A stretch of DNA of 64,000 bases from JAFAGX01 sp035623255 (GCA_035623255.1 DASPTU010000082.1:44421-108420); one strand, 5' to 3'. Shown: positions 36,987-45,325, counted from the stretch's first letter. The notes: a model not told the origin generated them from the letters alone. Translations and numbers: made by a program.

Positions 36987-38506
36987 GAGATCTTTCCGGC
37001 AGTCGCAACCGATTCCTGGCAGTTGAATCCGGCTTCTTGCAGTACTTCGCGGGCGACCTGCACATCGTCAAAAGGAAGTGATCCAGCACGCGTGATCTGA
37101 ACCTTTTCATGCCCCTTACCGGCAAGCAGCACGATGTCGCCTGCTCTGGCCTCGCGAATTGCCAGCTGTATCGCAGCTTTTCGGTCCGGCTCTATTCTGT
37201 ATTTCGCACCGGATCGCTGCAGACCCACGAGCGCGTCGTTGATGATGGCGAGCGGATCCTCGCTGCGGGGATTATCGGAGGTGAGCACCACAAAATCGCT
37301 GCCTCGGCCTGCCGCCTCTCCCATGAGAGGACGTTTGGCACGATCGCGGTCGCCGCCGCAGCCAAAAACCGTAATTACCCGCCCCTTGTTGCCCGCCTGA
37401 TGCACAAAGTTGCGCGCGAGTGAGGTGAGATTTCGCAGCGCATCGTCAGTGTGAGCATAATCCACAACCACGCTGAACGGCTGACTGCAGTCGACGCGTT
37501 GAAAACGGCCGGGAACGCAAGTCAGATTTTCGATGCCGACAGCGATCGATTCCGCCGGGCACTTGCGGGCGAAAGCCGCCGCCGCAGCAGCCAGAATGTT
37601 GTATACGTTCACCTTGCCAATGAGTGGGGAAAAGACTGGAATCGTCGCCTCTGGCGTCACCACGTCCAAGCGCGTGCCGCGCTGGCCGACGTCAATCTTC
37701 TCTGCGCGAAAGTCGCCTGCGTTGAATCCGTAAGTCAACAACTCCGACCCATTCTTCTGACTGACCTTAACCAGGCTCCGGCCATATTCGTCATCTGTGT
37801 TTAGCACAGCCACTCGGGGTGCATCGGTGCCGCAGCCTTCGAACAGAATTCGTTTGGAAGCAAAGTATTCGTCCATCGTGTGGTGATAATCGAGGTGATC
37901 ACGAGTGAGATTGGTAAACACCGCAACATCGAACGGAATTCCGTAGACGCGCTGCTGAGCAAGTGCGTGCGAAGAGACTTCCATGACTGCTTCGGTAGCG
38001 CCATCTCCCAGAGCCTGATTGAGCATGCGATTCACTTCCAGCGACTCAGGAGTGGTATGCGGTGCAGGAAGAACTTTGCCCGCCACATGGTATTCAATGG
38101 TGCCCATCAGCGCGGATTTGCGATGGGCTGCCGAAAGAATGGATTCCAACAGAAACGCGGTCGTACTTTTTCCATTGGTTCCTGTAATTCCGATGACCGC
38201 TAGACGCTCAGCCGGACGTTTGTAGAAGTTTGCGCTCAAACGTGCAAGTGCGCGGCGTCCTTGAGGGACTTGCGCCCATGCGACTCCGGCGCGGGGTTTC
38301 TCGGAGGACGAGTCCGTAACAATCGCCACCGCTCCCGCTGCGATCGCGTTATCGATGAATTTGTTTCCGTCGCGGGATTCGCCGTGCATTGCCACGAAAA
38401 CATCGCCAGGCCGAATCTTGCGAGAGTCGTATTCGACACCACTCACGCCCGGATTCCCGCTTTGCGACAGGACCTCCGCCCCATAGAGAAGCTGTTGGAA
38501 GGTCAT
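36983..38506 (-). CDS. murE: UDP-MurNAc-dipeptide:meso-DAP ligase MurE
   Basis: 507 residues, ATG 38506. P-loop 'GITGTNGKSTT' at 106-116, 'NLTRDHLDYHH' near 199, 'DYAHTDDALRN' near 349. The substrate motif at 411-414 is DNPR, which marks enzymes adding meso-diaminopimelate rather than lysine (DDNP/DNPA types). The wall is therefore predicted to be DAP-type, as in Gram-negative bacteria. It overlaps murF by 4 nt and follows ftsI by 26 nt. Confidence 0.97.
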   Translation of the reverse strand: MTFQQLLYGAEVLSQSGNPGVSGVEYDSRKIRPGDVFVAMHGESRDGNKFIDNAIAAGAVAIVTDSSSEKPRAGVAWAQVPQGRRALARLSANFYKRPAERLAVIGITGTNGKSTTAFLLESILSAAHRKSALMGTIEYHVAGKVLPAPHTTPESLEVNRMLNQALGDGATEAVMEVSSHALAQQRVYGIPFDVAVFTNLTRDHLDYHHTMDEYFASKRILFEGCGTDAPRVAVLNTDDEYGRSLVKVSQKNGSELLTYGFNAGDFRAEKIDVGQRGTRLDVVTPEATIPVFSPLIGKVNVYNILAAAAAAFARKCPAESIAVGIENLTCVPGRFQRVDCSQPFSVVVDYAHTDDALRNLTSLARNFVHQAGNKGRVITVFGCGGDRDRAKRPLMGEAAGRGSDFVVLTSDNPRSEDPLAIINDALVGLQRSGAKYRIEPDRKAAIQLAIREARAGDIVLLAGKGHEKVQITRAGSLPFDDVQVAREVLQEAGFNCQESVATAGKIS

Positions 38507-38532
38507 TGCTATGATTTTATTGGAAGCAGCGC

Positions 38533-40698
38533 CTAGCGCCCAAACCTTACGGTAACTTTCGAGCCGCTGGGCACGCGCATTCCAGCCGCAGGTGATTGAT
38601 CTTGAGCCACCCCGTTGCCTACCGCGTCCAGGTCCAGGCCGCTTTCTTCGGCTAGCTCCACGGCAGCCCGCACGCTCTTGCCGGCAAAAGACGGAACCGC
38701 TATACCGCCCTGCTCGATATCAAGCACGACTGTGCCGGTGGATGGAGCGGGTTCTGCAGCGTCCGGTTGGAAAGCGGCATCCTTTGTTTCCGGCGCAGAT
38801 AACGGTTCATGTTGCAGTAGTGCCGCAGGAACAATAGGAGTCGCACTTCTTGCAGGCGGAGCAGGAGTGTTCACCGCTGCCACGCTACTGGAGACGGAAG
38901 CGTCGGACACATCCACAGGGTCCCCGAGATGATCGGCAGATTCTTCGGCGATCTCCTCTTCTTTTACCTGGCGTGAGGCCAAGAGCAATTGCCGGCTGGG
39001 CGGCAATTCTACGTCATGTGGTGCGTGCAAGTATTCCAGGACTTGCTGCGCGACCTGTTGGAACACGGGCGCACCCACGTCCCCTCCATGATGTTTCCCC
39101 TCCGGTGAATCAATGATGACGGCCACCACGATCGAGGGGTTGTTGACCGGCGCAAATCCTGCGAAAGAGGCAATGTATTTCGTTCGTGAGTAAGTATGGG
39201 TAGCGGGATCGATTTTCTGCGCGGTCCCCGTCTTACCCGCCGAACTATATCCTTCCAAAATAGCTTTCTTTCCCGTGCCTTGCAGGACGACGTGCTGCAT
39301 CATCTGCCGCATCAGTGCAGCCGTCGTGGTCGAGATCGCTCTGCGTTCCTGTGTGGGGTGAAACGCAATCATTTGCGGGGTGTTTTGCGGTTCGGTGGTC
39401 GCGGCGACTATGTGTGCTCCCACCATAACGCCATCATTGGCAATGCTCGAAACCATGGCAGCGAGTTGCAACGGGGATACGCCAATCTCTTGCCCCATGG
39501 CGATAGCACCAATCGAAACCTTGGACCAGCGGTTCAGTGGCTTTGCCAGGCCCCGGGTCTCGCCCGGAAGCTCCACGCCGGTCTGCTGGCCGAAGCCGAA
39601 TGCGCGAATGTATTTGTACATGCGCTCATCGCCGACCCGCAGCGCGATTTTGATCGTCCCAACGTCGCTGGAATGAGCAAGAACGTCGGAAACCGAAAGC
39701 ACGCCGAATGAATGCCAGTCGTGAATGCGCCGCCCGAAAACCACGATTGATCCCATTTGGCAATCAAACTTCTCCTCGGGCCGGGTCAGGTTCTCGTCCA
39801 GCGCGGCAGATATCGTGACCAGTTTGAAGGTCGATCCAGGTTCGTAGACGTCGCTGACAGCGTGGTTTTTAAGCTTCTCCGGCGTGATCTCCCGTGTGCG
39901 GTTAGGATCGAACGTCGGACGGTTGGCCAGCGCCAGAATCTCGCCGGTATGCGGATTCTCGACCACGATGGTCCCGCTGATGGCATGAGTGCTCTCCACT
40001 GCGGAGGCCAGCTCTCGTTCCGCTATGTATTGAATCTGCTGATCAATGGTGAGCACCACGCTCTTACCGGGTTCCGGCTGTTTTTCCACGCTGCCAAACC
40101 ATTTGCGGCGGGCATCGACCGAGATCAGCATTTCCCCGGGCTGGCCGCGCAGCTTGTCGTCGTACTCACGCTCAATCCCGCTCAGACCTTCGTCATCCGT
40201 TCCCACGTAACCGATGACCTGTGCCGCCAATTCGCCTTTCGGATAGAAACGCTTGGATTCTTTTTGAAAGTAGATTCCGCGCAAATTGAGCGCGCGGATG
40301 CGCGCAGCGGTCTCAGCATCAGCTTTCCGCGCAACCCAGCAGAACGTCCTTGCTGCCTTGCAGCGGGCGAGAAGTTCTCGCGGATCGGATTTCGTGATGC
40401 GCGAAACCAGCGAAATGGTCTGGGCGAGATTCGGAATTTCAGTGGGAACTGCAAATGCCGAATCAACCGCGATCGACATGGCCAGTTCGCGGCCAGCCCG
40501 GTCGTAAATAATTCCTCGCCGCGCCGAAACTTCCACTGTGCGCTGCTGCTGGTGTTGGGCCCGTTGCTCAAAGCTGCCGTATCGAAAAATTTGCAGATAG
40601 ACCAGCCGCAGGCAGATGGCACTACACCACAAAATCAGCAAAGCACCGAGAACATACAGGCGAGTATCGCTCAGATTTCGCGATGAATTGGAAGCCAC
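38533..40698 (-). CDS. ftsI: Division transpeptidase FtsI/PBP with C-terminal PASTA domain
   Basis: 721 residues. One N-terminal membrane helix at ~14-36, a class B dimerisation domain ('RRGIIYDRAGRELA' at 60-73), and a transpeptidase domain with the nucleophile Ser289 in 'GSTFK' (SxxK) and 'KTG' at 489-491. The second motif reads 'SSD' (343-345) instead of the usual SxN. A ~75-residue acidic/Pro/Ala linker leads to one PASTA domain at about 650-721 ('VPSFAGKSVRAAVELAEESG'). It cross-links septal peptidoglycan with FtsW. The PASTA tail is SpoVD-like and unlike E. coli FtsI. Confidence 0.95.
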   Translation of the reverse strand: MASNSSRNLSDTRLYVLGALLILWCSAICLRLVYLQIFRYGSFEQRAQHQQQRTVEVSARRGIIYDRAGRELAMSIAVDSAFAVPTEIPNLAQTISLVSRITKSDPRELLARCKAARTFCWVARKADAETAARIRALNLRGIYFQKESKRFYPKGELAAQVIGYVGTDDEGLSGIEREYDDKLRGQPGEMLISVDARRKWFGSVEKQPEPGKSVVLTIDQQIQYIAERELASAVESTHAISGTIVVENPHTGEILALANRPTFDPNRTREITPEKLKNHAVSDVYEPGSTFKLVTISAALDENLTRPEEKFDCQMGSIVVFGRRIHDWHSFGVLSVSDVLAHSSDVGTIKIALRVGDERMYKYIRAFGFGQQTGVELPGETRGLAKPLNRWSKVSIGAIAMGQEIGVSPLQLAAMVSSIANDGVMVGAHIVAATTEPQNTPQMIAFHPTQERRAISTTTAALMRQMMQHVVLQGTGKKAILEGYSSAGKTGTAQKIDPATHTYSRTKYIASFAGFAPVNNPSIVVAVIIDSPEGKHHGGDVGAPVFQQVAQQVLEYLHAPHDVELPPSRQLLLASRQVKEEEIAEESADHLGDPVDVSDASVSSSVAAVNTPAPPARSATPIVPAALLQHEPLSAPETKDAAFQPDAAEPAPSTGTVVLDIEQGGIAVPSFAGKSVRAAVELAEESGLDLDAVGNGVAQDQSPAAGMRVPSGSKVTVRFGR

Positions 40699-40772
40699 GT
40701 TAGGCCCTTACACAAACATGGCGGCCTGCCCTGCAAGCCGCCCGAGAAGTCTCTGCGTGTTTACCCAGCCTT

Positions 40773-41237
40773 CTATGGAACCGAAATCATAGAGACTGCA
40801 GCGGCGCGGGCAACGATCGGAGCGCCCGCATCGGAAGACGCAGAATCCATGCGCACGACCTGTCCCGCCTGGGGCGGCTGCATTCCAAAATCACGTGCCA
40901 ATCTGTCGATCCGATCCGGAGAACGCAAAGATGCCTCTTCCAGTCGCAGAGCACGATTTTCTTCCAGCATTCCGTCCCTTTGCAGCTTCAGTGATTCAAC
41001 CTTGTATCCGTACTCGACCGCCTTGAAGTGCTGCCAGGTGTAGATCATCACCAGCACGAACAGGAAACCCAGGGCGATGCCAAACTGCCGCATTTCGCGG
41101 CCGCGTTTGGGATCCTCGACTTTTACCAGGCGTGAGTTGTCGATAGGTTTCGCAAAGTAAATTTCCGGCGTCCCATTCCAGCACGGCTGCCGGCGACCTT
41201 GATATGCAGTATGGATGACCGCGGAGGCGGCAGCCAT
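40773..41237 (-). CDS. ftsL: FtsL-like division protein
   Basis: 154 residues, ATG 41237, sharing one base (TAATG) with the stop of the preceding 53-aa ORF. A ~50-residue cytoplasmic part, one membrane helix near residues 54-68 ('ALGFLFVLVMIYTW'), then a coiled coil ('YKVESLKLQRDGMLEENRALRLEEASLRS', quoted in two parts by position 75-105) and 'PDRIDRLARDFGMQPPQAGQV', the usual FtsL/DivIC end. Identified by architecture and by its place between rsmH and ftsI; sequence conservation in this family is low. Confidence 0.88.
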   Translation of the reverse strand: MAAASAVIHTAYQGRRQPCWNGTPEIYFAKPIDNSRLVKVEDPKRGREMRQFGIALGFLFVLVMIYTWQHFKAVEYGYKVESLKLQRDGMLEENRALRLEEASLRSPDRIDRLARDFGMQPPQAGQVVRMDSASSDAGAPIVARAAAVSMISVP

Positions 41238-41398
41238 TACGCGGCCCCGGCAAGACTGGTTTCGAACTGCGCGAGTTCGAACTGAGAGATGGCGTAGAAG
41301 TGCGCCAGCCTCTCTTGCCGTGAAAGTTCCTCCGAGCAGCGTCTCTCGGCTGACTCTACCGTGTGCATCAAGTCTTCGATCATTCTTCCTGTGAACAT
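41237..41398 (-). CDS. Unrecognised 53-aa ORF coupled to ftsL
   Basis: A 53-codon frame from ATG 41398, with an AAGAGG ribosome site about 6 nt upstream, ends in TAA overlapping the ftsL ATG (TAATG). The peptide starts MFTGRMIEDLMHTVESAE and is mostly amphipathic helix with many Glu, Arg and Phe residues, one Cys, and no membrane segment. The coupling to ftsL and the good ribosome site argue for real translation. It may be a small division-linked protein or a leader that sets ftsL expression. No family is recognised. Confidence 0.55.
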   Translation of the reverse strand: MFTGRMIEDLMHTVESAERRCSEELSRQERLAHFYAISQFELAQFETSLAGAA

Positions 41399-41428
41399 CG
41401 TGGCCTCTTTTCTACCCCCAACAGAACC

Positions 41429-41615
41429 TTTGCAGCGCCGGTGTCCCGCCGCCTGGCCGCCAAAACGGCAGCCTTGCCAAACCTCTCCGGAGCGGCATCG
41501 AGAGAAGGTGGAATTTCCTTTTGCCCTTAGTGAGAGAGGCGATGCCGCCCCGGAAACTTGTAGCGCCGGCGTCTCCGCCGGCTTCCGCCGCCAAAATGGC
41601 AGCGCTGCTAAACTC
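41429..41615. repeat. Two direct copies of a TAGCGCCGG repeat
   Basis: Copy A is at about 41429-41485 and copy B at 41557-41613, both of ~57 bp. Shared parts: AGCGCCGG-GTC, CGCCG, CCGCCAAAA-GGCAGC, TGC-AAAC. Copy B runs over the end of rsmH and supplies its stop codon. A related motif (TAGCGCC ... GCCGGC) occurs inverted inside the helicase gene at 62852-62918. Together they fill the 209-bp gap between rsmH and the 53-aa ORF. Confidence 0.7.
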
Positions 41616-42597
41616 TTTCCGCGGCGCGCAATTTTGCGCTGCGTGCTCGCGGATTGCGATCAATCTCTTCTTCACTGGGCGTTACCGGCTTCTTTGTAAG
41701 TAGCCGATACTGACCTCGCTTCGCACCTTCGCGGAAAGCATCTTTTACCATTCTGTCCTCCAGCGAATGAAAGCTGATGATCACGATTCGCCCGCCCGGC
41801 TTCACCAGCTGCGGGGCTGTTTCGAGCAGCGCCCGCAGCTCGTCTAACTCGCGGTTTACGAAGATCCGGAGAGCCTGAAAGGTCCGTGTCGCAGGATGAA
41901 TGCGCTCATGTTTCATTGGCCGGGCCGCGGCTGATATGACATCCGCAAGGTGTGCGGTACTTCGTATCGGCCGCGACCGGACAATGGCTCTGGCGATTCT
42001 CCGCGACCTCCTTTCCTCACCGAATTCGTAAATCACATCGGCAAGCTTGCGCTCGTCGAAGTGGTTTACCACTTGTTCGGCGGTCAGCTCGGCTTGCGGG
42101 TTCATACGCATGTCGAGCGGTCCTTCCGCCTGAAAACTGAAGCCGCGCGCTGGATCGCTAAACTGCAGGCTGCTGACCCCTAGATCCGCCAGGATCCCAT
42201 CCACCGTCATTCGTCCCACATCCTTCGCAAGATCAGCGAATGATCCATGAATCAAAGTAATGCTCGGCCAATCCCCTACCCACTTGTCATTCCGAGCGAG
42301 CACGTCGTCCCGCTTACGGGACGACAGCGCAGTCGAGGAACCTGCTTTCAGCCTTTCCCGCGCGATTTCCAGCGCTGCAGGATCCTTATCGACCCCAATC
42401 AAATGACCCGGTGCGCCGAGGCGTTTTGCGATTTCGTAGCTGTGCCCGCCAAGGCCCACCGTGGCGTCGATATGTGTCCCGCCGCGCCGGACGGCTAAAA
42501 AGTCGATCGCTTCTTTTAAAAGAACCGGAACATGGCCAACTTCGCCTTTCTTGCCATGCCCACCCCACTCGGGGGTGTCTTCCAAACCCTCGCCCAT
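41608..42597 (-). CDS. rsmH: 16S rRNA m4C1402 methyltransferase RsmH
   Basis: 329 residues, ATG 42597. MraW/RsmH features: 'HVPVLLKEAIDFL', SAM-binding 'IDATVGLGGHS' and 'LIGVDKDPAALEIARERL', 'GILADLGVSSLQFSDPARGFSF' (in part), 'ISFHSLEDRMVKDAFRE'. It methylates C1402 of 16S rRNA. Residues ~84-105 are an in-frame insertion from a palindromic repeat, placed between 'ARERL' and 'ITLIHGSFADL' where other RsmH proteins have only a few residues. The last codons and the stop also come from a repeat. The core is intact, so it is probably functional. Confidence 0.95.
   Translation of the reverse strand: MGEGLEDTPEWGGHGKKGEVGHVPVLLKEAIDFLAVRRGGTHIDATVGLGGHSYEIAKRLGAPGHLIGVDKDPAALEIARERLKAGSSTALSSRKRDDVLARNDKWVGDWPSITLIHGSFADLAKDVGRMTVDGILADLGVSSLQFSDPARGFSFQAEGPLDMRMNPQAELTAEQVVNHFDERKLADVIYEFGEERRSRRIARAIVRSRPIRSTAHLADVISAAARPMKHERIHPATRTFQALRIFVNRELDELRALLETAPQLVKPGGRIVIISFHSLEDRMVKDAFREGAKRGQYRLLTKKPVTPSEEEIDRNPRARSAKLRAAERV
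42286..42345. repeat. Palindromic repeat inserted in frame in rsmH
   Basis: GTCATTCCGAGCGAG at 42286-42300, a perfect 9-bp palindrome (GTCGTCCCG-CTTA-CGGGACGAC, 42304-42325) and AGTCGAGGAACCTGC at the end. The same outer pattern is seen at 3208, 45264 and 46366. Its length keeps the rsmH frame open. Confidence 0.8.
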
Positions 42598-42609
42598 ATT
42601 TCGGGGCCC

Positions 42610-42638
42610 CCAGCGAACCCCGCCTTTCGGTTCGCTGG
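42610..42638 (-). other. Hairpin between mraZ and rsmH
   Basis: Perfect 9-bp inverted repeat CCAGCGAAC (42610-42618) / GTTCGCTGG (42630-42638) with an 11-nt loop in the 47-bp gap. No T-run follows on the minus strand, so it is more likely an mRNA processing or stability element than a terminator. Confidence 0.45.
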
Positions 42639-42644
42639 AGCTGC

Positions 42645-43085
42645 CTAGATGCCCAGCTCGTCGAGCGTCTTCTCATCCTCAGACGTGAATGGTTGCTGCT
42701 CGATCTCCTTGCGATACAGTTCGAGGTTGCGAACTTCCAGATACTTCAGCTGCCCCGTTACGGCCACCTCGCCTTTGATCTGCGCGGCATCCCGCAGCAA
42801 TTGCGGCATCAACAACCGCCCCTGGCCATCCATTTCCACTTGCTGACCCCAGTAGTTCACGCGATCCAGAAACTTCTTCTTCGTCGGATTGAAAGTGGAA
42901 AGCCCGGCTAACTTCTGTTCGATCTGCTCCCATTCTTCGAAGGGATAAACTTGTGCACTCTTGCCATCGAGGCTGGTTATGTAAAATTGCTGACCGTACT
43001 TCTCGTCGATTACCCGCTTGAATTCCGCAGGGACTTTGAGTCTGCCCTTTTCGTCCACGCGGGTTGGGTGATTGCCGCGAAACAT
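42645..43085 (-). CDS. mraZ: Transcriptional regulator MraZ
   Basis: 146 residues, ATG 43085. Two SpoVT-AbrB-like beta-swap repeats: 'MFRGNHPTRVDEKGRLKVPAEF' (quoted by first half) and 'GQQVEMDGQGRLLMPQLLRD'. It forms a ring-shaped DNA-binding oligomer that represses its own dcw operon by binding several direct repeats. The matching boxes are at 43271-43296, next to a good promoter. First gene of the cluster, as in most bacteria. Confidence 0.96.
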   Translation of the reverse strand: MFRGNHPTRVDEKGRLKVPAEFKRVIDEKYGQQFYITSLDGKSAQVYPFEEWEQIEQKLAGLSTFNPTKKKFLDRVNYWGQQVEMDGQGRLLMPQLLRDAAQIKGEVAVTGQLKYLEVRNLELYRKEIEQQPFTSEDEKTLDELGI

Positions 43086-43270
43086 GCATTCTGCCCTTTA
43101 ATGGGGCGCTGTACCTTTTGGCAGCAACAACTGCCACCACAACGAGGGAGGCAAAAGCGGTGAAAGGGTCGTTCATCTCCGGTTCATTCGGGCTGTTCTT
43201 GGGGGAGTCAGCCACAAATTCCACTGGCGCCTCTCGGTTTAACAGATCCGCCCACCGCCACAACCGTCTA

Positions 43271-43296
43271 GACCACTTTCTACCACTTTTCACCAC
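43271..43296 (-). promoter_or_regulatory. MraZ boxes (three GTGGT repeats, 10-bp spacing)
   Basis: Read on the minus strand, GTGGT occurs at 43296-43292, 43286-43282 and 43276-43272, each starting exactly 10 bp apart, two of them in the form AAAGTGGT. Three or more GTGG-type boxes with 10-bp spacing are the known MraZ target. They lie at the expected transcription start of the mraZ promoter, which suits autorepression. Confidence 0.8.
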
Positions 43297-43324
43297 ATCC
43301 TACGCCTAAACTGTTTGTTGTCAA
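43297..43324 (-). promoter_or_regulatory. Promoter of the dcw (mraZ) operon
   Basis: Consensus -35 TTGACA (43324-43319, minus strand), 16-bp spacer and -10 TAGGAT (43302-43297). It directly precedes the MraZ boxes. The implied 5' untranslated region is about 200 nt. Confidence 0.75.
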
Positions 43325-43597
43325 TAGGAAAGTTTTAGGTCACTACGGACTGCACCGCAGACCTTGGGGAAGCGCAAGAAATTGTGGATAACTGATCAGA
43401 TGACCGCTAGAGCTAGTGTTTGGAAGCGAGGTTCAGCCGCGCGAAATCAAGCACGCACACTTTGGACGGGCATCCACGCCCCTGACGCCACGTGACCTTC
43501 CATGGTCCCCCACCTTGAGGAATTCCTGAAAATTGTGCTCTCATGGAAGCGTTCATTCCGCGAAATCCTAAAAATGTCAGACATGAAGAGGGATCGT
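43325..43597. other. Divergent region between dcw promoter and ompA-like gene
   Basis: About 270 bp. It holds a perfect DnaA-box sequence (TTATCCACA on the minus strand, 43383-43391), only one copy. No clear promoter for the rightward gene was found. The frame upstream of 43598 is open but looks untranslated. Confidence 0.4.
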
Positions 43598-45235
43598 ATG
43601 AGGAAGTCTCTGATCGCGTTGTCGGTGTTGATATCTGCTGCCTCCATCTGGGCACAAGACACGACCACACCCGTCGAACCAATGGATCAAACGCCGGTGT
43701 TTCGCGTAAAGGTGGTCTCGCGCACCACAAAGGCAGTGAACTACCGGCATCGCGGCGGTTCGACAACCGTTGATCTAAAGGGCACCAGTCTCATGCCCGA
43801 TGCAACCGGTCGCGCCAAAGTGGACGGCAAAGAAGGACGCCTCGCGATCAGCGCCGAAATTCAGCGTCTTGGTCCCGCCAGCAAATTCGGCCCCCAGTAT
43901 CTCACTTACGTGTTGTGGGCGATCACGCCCGAGGGCCGCTCGGTGAATCTTGGCGAAATGGTTCCGAACAAAGACGGCAGTAGTAAGATCGACGTGACCA
44001 CTGATCTGCAAGCGTTCGGCCTTGTCATCACGGCGGAACCGTATTTCTCTGTCATCCATCCCAGCGATTTGGTAGCCGTTGAGAATATCGTGCGCTGGGA
44101 GACCAAGGGATTCGAAACGCCGATTGACGCCAAGTTTGACATGCTGGAGGGCGCGGAATTCACCATCGATGTTCCTGCCGATCAGCTTCCTTCCACCAAA
44201 GCCGCTCCCAACACTCCGCTTGACCTGCTCGAAGCGCGCAACGCAGTGGCCATTGCAAAAGCTGCCGGCGCGCAGCAGTATGCCGCTGACTCCCTGAGCA
44301 AAGCTGAAGATTTTCTTGCTCGGGCCGAGGATTATCTGCAGCGTAAGCAAGGCAGAACTCCGATTGGAACCGCAGCTCGCGGCGCCACCCAGATGGCCGA
44401 GGATGCGCGTGTCTTGACCCTGAAAAAGAAAGAAGAAGAACGGATCGCCGCGGAAAAACGTGCCATGCAGGAAGCACAGGAAAAAGCCGAAGCGGACGCC
44501 AAAGCCGCCTCCGAAGCCGAAGCGAAAGCCAAGGCCCAGGCGGAAGAGGATGCACGCCGTCGCGCTCAGGCCGAGGCTGATCGCGAAGCTGCCGAGAAGG
44601 CTCAGGCCGAAGCTCAGCAACAGCAGGCGGCTGCTGTGGCCGAGCAGCAGAAAGCTCAAGCCGAAGCCGAGCAGGCGCGTCTCGCCGCTGAACAAGCTGA
44701 AAAGGACAAGCAGGAAGCAATTCGCCAAAAAGAAGAAATGCGCGCTCGTCTTCTTAAGCAGCTGAATCAGGTGCTCGAAACCAAGGATACGGACCGTGGC
44801 TTGGTGGTGAGCATGCCGGATGTCCTCTTTGATCCTGGCCAGTACACGCTGAAACCGGCCGCCCGCGAGCGTCTCGCCCGCATCTCAGGCATCGTCCTCG
44901 CGTATCCGGAATTGAAGCTCCATATCGAGGGATATACCGACAGCACCGGCAGCGACGAATTTAACCAGCGCCTTTCCGAAAAGCGTGCTGCAACCGTTCG
45001 TGACTACCTGGTCGATTCCGGGATCTCGATCAACAATGTGTTTGCAAAAGGCATGGGAAAGGCAAATCCAATCGCAGACAACACAACCTCCGCCGGCCGC
45101 AAGCTGAATCGCCGCGTCGAAATGATCGTGTCGGGTGATGTGATCGGAGATGTGATGGCGCCGCAAACCGGTGCAAACTCAGCTTCACCGGCCTCGACGC
45201 CTGGCGCCCAGCCGCCCGCTGCTCCTCGGCAGTAG
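43598..45235 (+). CDS. OmpA-like protein with long Ala/Glu coiled coil
   Basis: 545 residues from ATG 43598 (GAGGGA ribosome site upstream; signal peptide 'MRKSLIALSVLISAASIWAQ'). Residues ~20-200 are a beta-rich domain. Residues ~205-260 resemble DUF4398 ('ARNAVAIAKAAGAQQYA'). About 270-385 is a long Ala/Glu/Gln/Lys coiled coil. The C-terminal OmpA domain (~395-510) has 'HIEGYTDSTGSDEFNQRLSEKRA' (in part) and 'GKANPIADNTTSAGRKLNRRVE', the peptidoglycan-binding set. It is probably periplasmic or outer-membrane linked, tethering the envelope to the wall. The tail is Pro/Ala rich. Confidence 0.88.
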   Translation: MRKSLIALSVLISAASIWAQDTTTPVEPMDQTPVFRVKVVSRTTKAVNYRHRGGSTTVDLKGTSLMPDATGRAKVDGKEGRLAISAEIQRLGPASKFGPQYLTYVLWAITPEGRSVNLGEMVPNKDGSSKIDVTTDLQAFGLVITAEPYFSVIHPSDLVAVENIVRWETKGFETPIDAKFDMLEGAEFTIDVPADQLPSTKAAPNTPLDLLEARNAVAIAKAAGAQQYAADSLSKAEDFLARAEDYLQRKQGRTPIGTAARGATQMAEDARVLTLKKKEEERIAAEKRAMQEAQEKAEADAKAASEAEAKAKAQAEEDARRRAQAEADREAAEKAQAEAQQQQAAAVAEQQKAQAEAEQARLAAEQAEKDKQEAIRQKEEMRARLLKQLNQVLETKDTDRGLVVSMPDVLFDPGQYTLKPAARERLARISGIVLAYPELKLHIEGYTDSTGSDEFNQRLSEKRAATVRDYLVDSGISINNVFAKGMGKANPIADNTTSAGRKLNRRVEMIVSGDVIGDVMAPQTGANSASPASTPGAQPPAAPRQ

Positions 45236-45263
45236 CCAGTTGGGCACTCCGAAGCCCGAAATT

Positions 45264-45325
45264 GTCATCCTGAACGAAGCAGTCTGACTCGCTTGCGAGT
45301 CAGGCAGCGGAGTCGAAGGATCTCT
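45264..45325. repeat. Palindromic repeat after the ompA-like gene
   Basis: GTCATCCTGAACGAAG, then a perfect inverted repeat CTGACTCGC-TT-GCGAGTCAG, then GAGTCGAAGGATCTC. Same outer pattern as the elements in rsmH and rnpB but with a different palindromic core. It may also act as the gene's terminator hairpin. Confidence 0.75.

Noticed and set aside
43325..43597. Replication origin near the DnaA box
   Set aside because: Only one DnaA box, no A/T-rich unwinding region, and no dnaA or dnaN nearby.
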